From Setaria digitata (lineage: Eukaryota > Nematoda > Chromadorea > Rhabditida > Setariidae), in assembly GCA_003640385.1 (NCBI GenBank), contig RCAB01000122.1, positions 84,690-148,689 on the forward strand: DNA of 64,000 nt. Direction: 5' to 3'. The notes beneath the pieces were generated by a model. That model saw only the letters and a program-made list of their open reading frames with translations, had not been told where the DNA came from and did not search any database. A program made the translations under genes and the position numbers. Below are positions 25,701-37,300 of the stretch, one piece after another. The first letter of the stretch is position 1. Each line of letters starts with the position of its first letter.

Positions 25701-28700
25701 TTTTAATTCATAAAAATACGTCTTTTTTCTTTTAAAGGCTCTTGATATCAGTGGTCAGCTACCTTGTTCACTGATCAATGCATCGACAACATTAGCTCCA
25801 GAACTCATCAAATCCTGCGACCGAGGAATAACTGGAAACCGTCGAGCACATGCAGACGTTTTTTCGGATAAGTGTTTCAACTCCGACACATTTTTTTCCA
25901 GAATGACATTACACGTCGAATCATAACCAACTTTATTAGCGGCTATATCAAATTTGCATAATTGTGATTTTTCATTGAAATTGCGGTCAATCAATCCACT
26001 GTCAGTACGATTATATTCAACCTGAAAAAATAAAAGAAAAGAAGAAAAAAAAACCAATGGTTCAAATAAAAAATCAAAACTTTAAAAAATAAAAATGAAT
26101 TTATCGTTTCTTAAAGTTTGGAAAATAATCAGAGACCGAAAATAATCAGTCAAAAGATATGAGGAACCGAGAATGCTATGTGATACCTCCACACCACTCC
26201 ATTAAACACCGCTTGCAGCGGTAGGAATTGCTATTGCAGATTGCTATTCTACAACTGAAATTGTTCTATATCGCCGAGTTCAAAAAAGTAGCTTTTAAAC
26301 TTCATGAGCCAGGAAACGTGATCAACACACCTCATTGTGATGTGATACCATTAAAAGCTTCGAAAGCTTCAAACCGATCTCACAGAGATGCTGTAGATGC
26401 TGTAAAAACCAGAACTAAAATCTTGTTTTGACACATAATCACAACCTTTCGTGGAGAAGGTGCTTCGGATAACGGCCTTTCAGCATCATTAATCGGAATT
26501 ATCCTAACATTTTTATCTTCATTCTGTCTAAACAAATCCATGAATTCTGGTACCGACATATTCACCCCATCTGCTGTATTTTGCTCCTGTAAAATACTTA
26601 TTATTTCTCAGCATCACTGAAGGAATACCATGCCAGGTTATAAGAAAATTTTATGCGCAAGGGCGCACTCGCCACTAACTTTTGATGCAGTTGATGGCGG
26701 CGTGCCTGAAAACCTTATCGCTTCTTCTGCGGTCTCTCCCTGACCTGGAATCTTGTAAATGAATGAGAAGTTCTAATTTTTCACCGTAAACTTACGTAGT
26801 TAAACTTTAAGTATGAATGGAGACCTGAAGTAAGAAAAATTCATTAGCACAAAATAAGTTACTATAACAATATAGCCACTATTATTTTGAAAAGGACTTA
26901 TACTAAAATTATAGATTAGCTGACAAATTTACAATCTTCTACAGTCCTATAATCGAATTTTTCATAAGAACTGCCTTTATTTAAAATTTGTCACCAGTAT
27001 CTTTCATAACTAATACGAAGCCCAAAAAAAATTTAAAAAAGTAAGTTTTAATTCTACAACATAATCTGTTCATTAAGAGACGTCGTTTTAGAACTGCAGA
27101 AATATAATGAACAAATATTTAGATAATAAAGAGTCCATTGAAATGTCCTTAAGGGCTAATAAAATCCAAATAGTTTTTTTTTCTTTTCTTTTTTCAGGCT
27201 TCGCAACATTCCACTTATAAATGGCGAAAATTGAGGGAAATTTTGCATTTGGATAATATAAAATATTTGTGAATCATTGCTGTTGTGCTAATGCTAACTG
27301 CAAGAATAAATTAACAATGGAGTATGACTTTTTTGAGGCTTGATCAGAAAAATTTTGCAACAAAGAAGTTTATACACGAAATATTTAATGCATCTTTACG
27401 CCAAGTTCCAAAAATAAGCAAAGTACATTTACTTGATAAATTTATATTATCTGCTGGTGTGTTTTCATTTTCGGGTGACTGTTGAACTTCTTCAAAAATA
27501 TTTAAAGGCTCAGCAGCAGGTGAAGAAACGGGCAGTGATGATATTACTGAAACAAATGTAGTAATTAGTGTATTAAGAATCGGACACTAAAGATTCCTTA
27601 AATCAAATTTTTACAATTAACTAATTATGTTTGGTTAAGTGAGATAAGAATAAGAATTCATTACACGAATTGTATGTTGCCGTTAAAAAAAAAACTTGTT
27701 GTTTGTTCAAATTTTCAGAATAAACTTTTGAAGAAAAAGAATTTAGTTAATAAAAGGCGCAATAAATACTAGAACTTCATCAACAGTTTGACTTACATCT
27801 GCTTGATCGTTTATCTTGTTTCAACTGGGGAGAAATTAACGATGAAGTTTTTACTAGCGAGTCTTTTGAACTCAAACTCTGAAAAATTGAATAAGTCTCC
27901 TATTGACAGAGCTATTAAAAAAAAAAAAAAAAAAAAAATTGAAATTCGAACAATTCAGGCCGTCTGTGATTCATAACTAAATGTTTTCCACGGAAAAATG
28001 GAACAAATAAATATCTCACTTATCCTCCTCCTTCAATTATAGAAGCTGATAGATCCAAAATGAAAATTTTCTCATTTTCTAAGTAGCCTTCAGAAATCCT
28101 GCTAATTCAATAGTTTAATCTTTGAACAATTTTAATACTTACTTCCGCGATAACCTGATTATTTTTAGCAATCAATGATTTGAAATCTCTCTCAAAGAAA
28201 TCAAAGTCTTCTGTTACAACCATCGGCTCATCTTCCAATGAACTATTTCGAAGAAGTTGATGTCGCGTTGAATAAACGTTGGTTAGATTGTATTCTTCTG
28301 ATTCAATTACCACCATACTCTGCAATCATACTGGATATCACGTGAAAGAAGATTTAAAAACGAATAGCAGTGCATGATGACTTTTCCTGAAAGTCGCTTT
28401 TAATTAAAAGAATTCCCAATTTTCTGTTTTAAGTGTACTCTTCCTTGACTCTGTTGAAAATACATATTGATATCTAAGTGGCTTTTTTTAAACTTGATTC
28501 ATTATTTAATGCTAGATGTTATGTAAGAAATGAACAGGAACCCTTATGCTTTTTAGTTTTTTATTAAACGCACTCGTAAAGTATCATCTGCAGTTAATTT
28601 TTCGCCTTCTAAACGACTTTTTTTCATCATAATTGTCAAATCATGTTCCTGGTCGCGCAAGAATAATTCTCGGTTGGATGCATCAATCGGACAAAGTAAA

Positions 28701-31700
28701 TCGTCATTCTCGACATCAAAAATTAGGCGTACAGGTAGAAGACCCTGGAACAATATTTTTAGTATTTTTCATTTTTTAGGAAATGGAAATGAGAATTAGC
28801 AATATTGATTTTGAAAATTACCGACGCAAATATATGCTGTTTCTAATTATTTTCTAGCTAACATTTGAAGAAATCCAATTTATTAGCAATTTGCAATGAA
28901 AAAATTTTTCGCACAACCTGATTGCATTGTTGAAGAAATTTATGCGGGTTAATAAGTAAAAATGACTTTACATTAGGAATTACGTGAAACCTGAATAAAT
29001 TTTCTTGCTCTCATGATAGCATGCACCGAACCGTATAAATAGAATGCGGTCGCTCCAAAATGACGATCTGCTACTGTTGGAAAATAAATAACTGCATTCG
29101 TTTCCAAACTTATCAAACGTATCAAAAACCCATCTGGTACTCCCGTAACAGCTAGCTGTTGTACAGCTGGTATATCCATCATTGTTGAATATATCATTGC
29201 TGAACTCTTGAAAAAATAAAAAGTTGACGGAAAAACTTTTTATTTATCTCACTTTAAATTGATCATTACATCTTCAAGTTTCAACTTCTTAAAATTTAAA
29301 AAAATTTACATGTTCACTGTCATTAGCAGCATCAAATAGTAATCGATGAAGAGCTGTACAAGCATCGCATATATCGCGTTCATGAGATGGTGCACCACGT
29401 ACAACGCAAGATGGAACTGGATCTTTCGACTGAAAATTAACATTTTAATCTTCCAAAAAAAAGTAAAGCATATGCATGAATTACTAAGACATTTTTGAAA
29501 TTTAAATGAGATCCCTTTAGATTTAAAAAAAAAAAAAGAAAGATTCCTCATCGAATTTCATTTTTCTTATAATTAGTTTAATGAATCGCTTCTCGATCCC
29601 CTCACATTAACAATAATTTCTAGACGTAAGAATATTAGATTTTGCCACATGTTAATCGAAATATTTCTGCCAACTATTTGGAAAAGTGTTAAAGAACTTA
29701 CCAATTGTGGTAACTGCACCATTATTTCGAGATTTGGAAAATTAATTAACTTATCGGCAATTGCTTTATCAATAATGCTCCTCACGTCTTTCATTAATAT
29801 ATTAGATTTCAACGTCCGAAGAGGAAAAGTGATCGCTACAGGTGTAAAATTCTGTAAAATATCACATCATCATAACAAACTTTTGAAATTCATGAAATTA
29901 CAAAAATACTATTATACTCAAAAAAAATTTCCAATTATTTGAAATCCTTGAGAAAAAGAGAAAAAAAATGGAGGAAAATCAGCAAGCACATCATACTCTA
30001 ATTCGAATTCTAGCTTGTTCAACGTTCGCTAACGGTCCTGTCAGCGTTACCTGCAGTAAAATAAATAACTTTTATTCTGTACAGACTAACAAAAAAAAAA
30101 AAACTTTTTATTTTTTCCTTGTTGAGAAAAAGTACTAATAAAAAAGTACAATCATATTTTTCAATAAAACACACAAAGTATACCGCACAAATAATATGAA
30201 TGAAAATTGACCATGAAAAATTTTGAACTCCTATAGCCTTTGAAGTCAACAAAATAGTGCACCATTAAACCTACTCTATTCACATAATCACAGCCATTTT
30301 TGCCATCAGGTGTCAAGTCCGGAAACTGAATAAGTACGCCAGTGTCCTGCATGATTTGTGGTATTGAATCTTCATCACACCATGCTTCCATTCGTTCTAA
30401 CATTCCAGCATGATCTCCATTCGGCACCTCGATCGTTAGTGTGACATTTTTCGATAACGGAATCTTCAATGTTGTCATGAATTTTAGGAGAAACTTTATT
30501 AACTTGTTGCCTAGTGAGATTTTTTTTCTTAACAACAAGCTCATCTTCATGTTATATTTAAAAATACAGGCCACATTTGAAGTGTGTTTATGCCATTGCC
30601 ATGGGATTACAGACAACTAATCAGCTAATAGTGCTGATAATTTGGCAAATTCCAACCAATTATTACTAAATTGTTATTTCAATACAAATTTGAAATACAC
30701 TCATTCATTTTATTTTTTGGACAATAAATTACACAAAAACAGTTTATATGCACTACAACAGATTCATTTGGTATCTTCCCAGCGATTTCCCTAAATAATT
30801 TTCGATGGAAAATTGTTTATAAAATTCTACGACAGAAATTTGTCTGAAAGAAATTCCCTAGTTATTAATTTTAATTTTACAGCTTAAATAATGCATTATT
30901 TTTGGAAGGAGTAAAAATGCAAGTTGAGAGAGCTGTTCAACATAACACCATCAATATTTCGTTTTTGATATATGATTTTCGACATTATTTGATTTGCGGA
31001 AGCTGTAAAATTCGACAGGAATTAATTTCAAATTTTCTTTTTCAATCCAGAATTTTGGATCAAAAAATCTTGAGATGCATACCCGTTCCAAGTATTGTAT
31101 CACATCACCTTTAGAAGTTTTTTGTAATCGACTTGTTTCTGATTTACGACGTTGTTCATAAGCAAGTTCCACTCGTCGTCTCATCGCATCAAACATCTGA
31201 CATTGTCATTTCCAAAGTAGCATCATATAAAATGAATTATAATTTGTGATTTTTTGGCCTTCTTCGCTTCTTAGTAGAACTGATCGGATTCTGTATCTGA
31301 TCCGAGCAATATCTCGAGAACTGTTTAAAACTCTCCTTGTTAATATATTTTAGTCACTGTGATTTGTTGTAACAGCTTAAGCAAAAAAAGCGAAAAAAAA
31401 AATAGCTAAATTCGTAGAGATCTTAAGACAACTATCCCAAGAAAAAAAATTAAACTTTCGAATTCTTAGTGATAAATAGTGTGCATAAAATCAATTTTCT
31501 ATATTTTTTTTTACCACAACTTGACTTTGGACCAAGTAAAATCCTTCTTATTCTCAGAGTTTGATGAAATTTGTAAATTTTTTTACCTTAGCACTTTCTT
31601 GTGATCGATGATAAAAGCTGATGAAAAATTCGGTACGTGGCTGCCGAAACATATCCTGTTGTGGGAAATGAGCATTGGGACGTCTGGGATTTGCTCGTGG

Positions 31701-31769
31701 TGCAAAACCCCCGCGAAGAGCCCAGTGCCCACCAATTGGCATATTTCTCAGTAGAAGACACTTATACAT
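22784..31769 (-). CDS. Bicaudal-C / GLD-3 family KH-domain RNA-regulatory protein
   Basis: Twenty-three exons give about 1,070 residues. Exons: 31769-31587, 31196-31083, 30463-30275, 30050-29997, 29851-29702, 29429-29310, 29206-28991, 28744-28574, 28319-28143, 27878-27797, 27546-27433, 26744-26680, 26586-26446, 26021-25763, 25563-25399, 25197-25109, 24921-24852, 24511-24400, 24334-24264, 24162-24077, 23947-23897, 23678-23342, 22980-22784. The N-terminal half holds KH-like units: NVTLTIEV ... QIMQDTGVLIQFPD, then VTLTGPLANVEQARIRIR, which match the Bicaudal-C KH block. The canonical GxxG loop is absent, a feature reported for nematode GLD-3. The C-terminal half is Ser/Asn/Gln-rich and disordered-looking, with an RGG-like DMGRGGR segment and no SAM domain seen. 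This favours GLD-3 over typical Bicaudal-C, but the paralogue is not certain. GLD-3 works with cytoplasmic poly(A) polymerase in the germline. The acceptor of exon 3 (TTGAAG) is weak, and the start could be the ATG at 31769 or at 31742. Confidence 0.82.
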
Positions 31770-32732
31770 CCAATTCAAATTACCCGCTTTGCTTCGTGTT
31801 TGTTTTAAAGCTAAAATTGAAAATAGAATAAAAATAAGAATGAATTATTGTATATGATTGACTAAAACTAACAACTAATAAAAGGTTTCCTTTATATCAT
31901 TTTGCATTATAATTTGTAAGCTGAAGAAGAAAAATGGAATGAATGAGATGAAGAGTTGAAGAAAATTATTTATTCAGAAGTAACACATTCTGGAAGTCTC
32001 TCTTCTTCTCCTTCTGATCTTTTCTAAAGTCTTGATTAAGCATTCGATGTTTTTTAATAGATCCTAAAATTTAACTTCAAAATTTAAAGTAAAAATCTCG
32101 AAATTTTGATTTTTTTTTTTCTCTTTACGTTCTCAACTAATAGGAATAGCTTCATGGTTATGATAGGAAACTTTTAACAAATTATCAATATAGATGTAAT
32201 TCCATCTAATCAGTGGAAAAAGAAAAATTTATTGTTTTCTTAAGGAAAAAAAAAAAATCCGTTCCAGCGTAGATTGAAATTGAATTTAATTCTACACTAA
32301 TTATTATTATTATTATTTTAATACTTCAATTCAAATACTTTAATTCAAAGCAACTAAATTTGCAAAACAATAATTCCTCTTCCAAAACAAAAAAAAAGAA
32401 TTTTTTTTACTGACATATTTTAAATAATCTAGGTTTTAAACAACTAAACTAAGCATAAAATAGTTTTTAAAGCAATCTGAAAGACAAGTCTTATAATTCT
32501 AACACCTACAGCTTGTATGTTATGATAGTGACTTTCACTTTTTCGCCGTAATTAATGTTAATTACAAAAATTATGCAAAAAAAAAGAGAAAAAATTTCTA
32601 AGATATTCAGTAGTATGAAAGAAAAAAAAAAAATTTTTTTTTTGTTATTTGTTCTAATCGCTAAAGTTCCATTTTGATATTCATTTAATTTCATCTCTGA
32701 TTTTGCTTGCTTTATCTTATATTTCATCTTTA

Positions 32733-33098
32733 TAATTCCATTCATTTTTGCTCAATTCATTTTACTCTCATAAAACTAACCAACAAAACTGACCCATCCG
32801 GAAAGCTTATTTCTCCCAAATCCGGAACCCAAGTGCAACACTTTTCTGGATTCATCTTTCGCATTACCTAACCTCCCACTGTAACACCAACTTATTTCAG
32901 GTGAAGGAGAACCTNGTAATTCCATTCATTTTTGCTCAATTCATTTTACTCTCATAAAACTAACCAACGAAACTGACCCATCCGGAAAGCTTATTTCTCC
33001 CAAATCCGGAACCCAAGTGCAACACTTTTCTGGATTCATCTTTCGCATTACCTAACCTCCCACTGTAACACCAACTTATTTCAGGTGAAGGAGAACCT
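32733..33098. repeat. Assembly duplication around the N at 32915
   Basis: Two 182-bp copies (32733-32914 and 32917-33098) differ at about one base and are separated by a single N. This is most simply a failed overlap merge. It disturbs any gene model in this area. Confidence 0.85.
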
Positions 33099-33794
33099 AA
33101 GCCGATACTTGTACGACAATTTCAAAAGTCTTTTCCCGTGAATCCTACCGTAACCACTAACCCCTCCGTAATCTACACCTCAATGTATTCCTATATACGC
33201 CCTCGCTGCACCTCAATTTCACGGAGGATATATGCAAATTATCGAGCTCAGTGACGTAACCTGCTTTGGACCACTTGACGTAGGAATGGCCTTTCCGTTT
33301 CTGTCCAATTCCAGCTGATTATATTTAACAAAAGGAAGGGACTTCGCTTACGTCAAATTCACATTCGCAGTGAATTTAGTTAAGTGCTAAATTTTATGCT
33401 TAAAATGTTGAGCTACAAGGGACACACAAAGACTGTCTTTTCTCGCTTCTCGTTAAGCCTGAAGTAGTTGACGTTCTTTACGTGAATTTCCTATTGAATG
33501 CTTTTGAGTTTCATGAATTTCATGCCCAAAAGCAAAAATATAAATTCCAGTAGATATTATAAATTTAAAATACTGAAATCATTCCGGTCACGTAACTCAG
33601 TCTATCTTCCGGCTAATCCTCAGCAATAACGACTGTCTTCCGAATCCTTGTTTCGCTTCAAATCAGAACCTGAACAGCTCAATTCTACTCCCGAAAATCA
33701 AATCAACGAACCCTATAATACCCAGATGATGATTCCTCGGTATAACATCCCGGATAGACCGCTCACAACTGCTGATTACAGAACTATGATCTGA
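33085..33794 (+). CDS. Unresolved plus-strand coding segments (possible gene or pseudogene)
   Basis: After TTTCAG at 33079-33084, a frame open to 33254 reads GEGEPKPILVRQFQKSFP and continues with protein-like composition. After another acceptor (AAATCAG, ending 33666), a frame open to a TGA at 33794 includes EPEQLNSTPENQ and ends PLTTADYRTMI. A further open stretch with sequence like HPESLFLPNPEPKCNTF lies just before 33085 and is itself duplicated across the N. I could not join these with consistent phases, and other frames are also open in places. No family is recognised. It may be a real small gene disturbed by the assembly join, a pseudogene, or regulatory DNA that happens to be open. Confidence 0.25.
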
Positions 33795-34319
33795 GATGAA
33801 TAGTTCTTTCATCACACATTTTCAAGAATTTGCATATTGGCAAGGTGGTTTCATGAGGTATTGTGCTTTTAGCAATCTGTTAAGTTCCACTTTTGTCTAC
33901 GCTGTAAAACTCTTTCCTATCACCAAGATCGAGAGAATAAATCTCATTCTTTTCGTAAAATATTCCTCTTCAACAGTCATTGAAAAGTTGAATTCAAGAA
34001 TAAAATTCTTATCAGTTCCACTTAATTATACCAAAAAAAAAAAAAAAAGATTATCTTTTTCCTAAAATATTTCAAAAATTTATTAGAATTCATAAAAGTT
34101 ATCCTTTATCAGTATACACCATAAGCAACATTCATTTGCATACTGTGCACTTTCTTTAATCAACAAGTTTACCTAACTTCAACTTACATTATCCTAAATT
34201 TCATTTTAATACTGTTTTTGTGAGTTCGCTTCATTTTTTTTCTTTAATTTATCATTGGAAGTAAAATAATTTGATTTACAATTCACAGATAATTATTCAA
34301 TAGAATTAGCAGCATATCG

Positions 34320-37300
34320 TCAACAGGCTCTACTGGAACTGGCCAAATTCTCATCAGTTTGATATTTGGCTAATTGTGTTTCTAAATATTCAATTCTTGC
34401 TAGCAATTTCGATTTTACACTTGTGAATTCTGCCACAAATCGAGCCATTCTGTAATAAAAAAAAAGAAAATTTTTAAGCTAATTATTTGGTTTATGTGAA
34501 CAGTAAGCACATATTAAACAATATTTTTTGGTTTTTCATCAATTTTATCATTTTCATTCTAATACTTGCAAATCTCTATCGTATTAATTTAAATGGAATT
34601 TTTCTTAATTTAATATTCAATTTAAAAGAGAAAAAATTTCTCATAGCATGCTCACTTGGTTTGCATAATTTTCAGCGTATTCTGCAAACTTTTGGCCATC
34701 TCCTCTGCAGTCATCTGTTCTTCTGGTGCATCCTCATCCAGTAGACCGTCTTTCCGGAGAATCTCTCTGCCCTGAATTATTTCAGATCACTTGAAAGTTC
34801 AGTTCTCTCTCAAAATGACCACTATTCCTTTATCAGTTAAAAAAGCACTCATACTTATCTGAAATATTAATAAATTATCCGATCATCGACCTGCCCTAAC
34901 AACAAACTAGTCCTAACTTACTGTGGAAGCAATTTCAAAATATCAACTATACTAATAAACAGAACCGATAGAAATTCTGAACCATTTGCCAATCTCATCC
35001 CTCAAAATAATGCATACTTATGAAAATGAAGACTTCCCGAAACCTTTGCAATGAGTAGCTTCCTTGCATCAGGATACTCCTTTAGTGCCGTCCATAAATC
35101 ATTTTTATTCAAAGCAAATAGATCCGTGTAACCAACCGATCGTACATTAGCTGTTCGCCGATTACCATTTTTACTTCCTGAACGGAATTCTCATCAACTT
35201 CTTTTTTTTTCACTTTCATATATTATCTCCTAACTAATCGATTAAACTGGATCAAGAAACTATTCATGTGCTTTGTGTTTTCAAAACAATTCATTTTGTA
35301 ATTTACAAACTGGATAATTAGAAGAGCTAATAAAAGATCGTCTGGAAGTGTACGAAATTCATGAAAAATTAGAATATCACTAAATGATAACAGTCTGATA
35401 TTTATCTAACCAGCGATGTTAAGTATGCTAAGCTCGCCAAAAACAGAGCCTTCCTGTAGCGTAGCAAAAACTTTTATTCCATCATCGGCAACCACTTGCA
35501 GTTTGCCACGTTTCACGATATACATTTCACGTCCGATATCACCCTTTCTGCATATGTAATCACCCGGAGAAAAAATCTGAAATTATCAATCAGCTTATCA
35601 TTTTGCATAGAAGTAATGACAAATTCCATCTTACCGTATCTTTCCTGTTCATTCCAATTTTGCCTGATTCCAAAATTTCTTGCATTAAAAAAAAAAAAAT
35701 TCGAAATTAAGAAATCAACTGAAACCACCGAAATACCTGCTGTTGAAGTTTTAATACCAGTTCGGCTAGAAGTCCAGCCTCACAGTCCTGAAATTCCAAA
35801 TTTTGATTTTTACCAATTGGTAATTAATTGAAAACCTTTCTAATTTCTGCTTTTATTACTCCATTATATGTTTTCATGTTTCAAAAATTCCTTATTGCTC
35901 AAAAATTTTAAGATTTAAAGAAAATAATTAGTAATCAAAAATGAATTCATTTTTTTACCTGAAAAATACGTACACGTCTGAGCGTCTCAAAATGCACCTG
36001 CATTGCAATTTCCGTTTGCAATTTATCCGGAAGCACTTTTAAAACACGCTGATCACTTAGGGATTGCTTATGCTCCCATAAATAATCAAACCATTTCATA
36101 ACTCGAGTTTCAAGCTGAAAATTTTTTATTCTTTTTTTCTAAAACACATTTTCAGGAAATCCACATCGAAAGAAAAAAAAAAAGGAATTTCCTTTTAACA
36201 CTAATTTTGTTTCAGTGTCTGATTGTGTTTTTCAATTAACAATAAATTTTATGAAATCGAAATCTTTTTTCTTTTCATTTTCCAAATGTAAAATTTTAAT
36301 ATTATAACATTTTAAATTAACTTCATTAAATCATTCGAAAAGACTTGATGCACATCAAAAGGAGGCGATTTTTTTTTCCTTTTAAATATAATCGAATTAT
36401 CAGAAAACTTTCTTTCCATTCATTACCATTCAAGTGACCTAATTACTGTATCTAATCTGTTAGAATTTAGAATTTATCAAAAATTTGGTACAACCTATTG
36501 AAAATTGAAAATTCAGAAAGAAAAATTAATAAGTTTAGAATGAAATTTAACGATTACCTCTTTGCTTACTTTCCTTAATTTCATATACTGTTTGATACCG
36601 TCCATTTTATTTTGAAATTCCGTTCTTGTTGCACTCATATTTGATATTACACTGGAATTAAAAGCTAAAAGTTGATTACTCTACTAAATAATTCAATTCC
36701 AATTAGACTTTTTAGTTTAAAACAAAAAAGAGACTTAAATGAACTTAAAAAGCACTAGAAATCAAAATTTTGACCTATTTGAAAAATTTCATCTTATTAA
36801 TCCTGTCCAAGCTGGTCATTATTATCACTATTTTTACAAATTTATCCATATCATTCGTTATGGATGATTTTCAAAAAAAAAAAAAACACTCTTTTCAAGT
36901 ACTTCAAAAATTTAAAAGTTTTGAAAAGTCTTTAATATTTTACCAAATGAAAAGCCTCCTCTACCTGCCAACATTTCCGACTATCGTAGCGAAAATGAGT
37001 ACACCACACATCAAATCCATAATTACAAAAACGAATTCAACATTCCTTTTTGGACTTGGTACCTCACCAATTGTCGTTAAAATTAATGTTGACCAGTAGA
37101 AACTGTAGATATAGCGCCTTGCAAGAGTATCTTTCACACCACTAAAAAATGGAAATTTGAATTGCTTTTTCACAAGATGGTAAATCCGGATTCTGTGGAC
37201 AAGAATCTTCCGATGACTGGTAGGATTCGAGAGTTCCACCTATCATCAGGTATAATTTTGACATTTATTCTATGCTTAAATACTTACTCAGGTAAACTTT

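Larger units (their letters stand above)
31770..34319. other. Upstream region of the GLD-3-like gene / downstream of tax-4
   Basis: This 2.5-kb interval is less AT-rich at 32.8-33.8 kb than its surroundings. It contains an assembly duplication (32733-32914 repeated at 32917-33098 across an N at 32915), several TGACGT-type motifs (about 33252, 33276, 33348 reversed, 33470) and plus-strand open segments described separately. The promoter of the GLD-3-like gene is expected in or near it. Confidence 0.45.

Noticed and set aside
30161..30616. 151-codon ORF taken as a whole exon of the KH gene
   Set aside because: Only about 30463-30275 matches the Bicaudal-C KH block. The flanking parts run through splice signals and are intronic.
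35640..35690. Possible small tax-4 exon reading [14 protein letters not shown]
   Set aside because: The family sequence passes directly from LVLKLQQQ to [13 protein letters not shown]; the extra peptide has no counterpart and is intronic.
37142..37239. Extra in-frame sequence before the tax-4 pore exon
   Set aside because: Joining 37288 to 37141 gives an exact match to the channel family, with [12 protein letters not shown] following the S5 exon; including the extra sequence either breaks phase or adds an insertion unlike the family.
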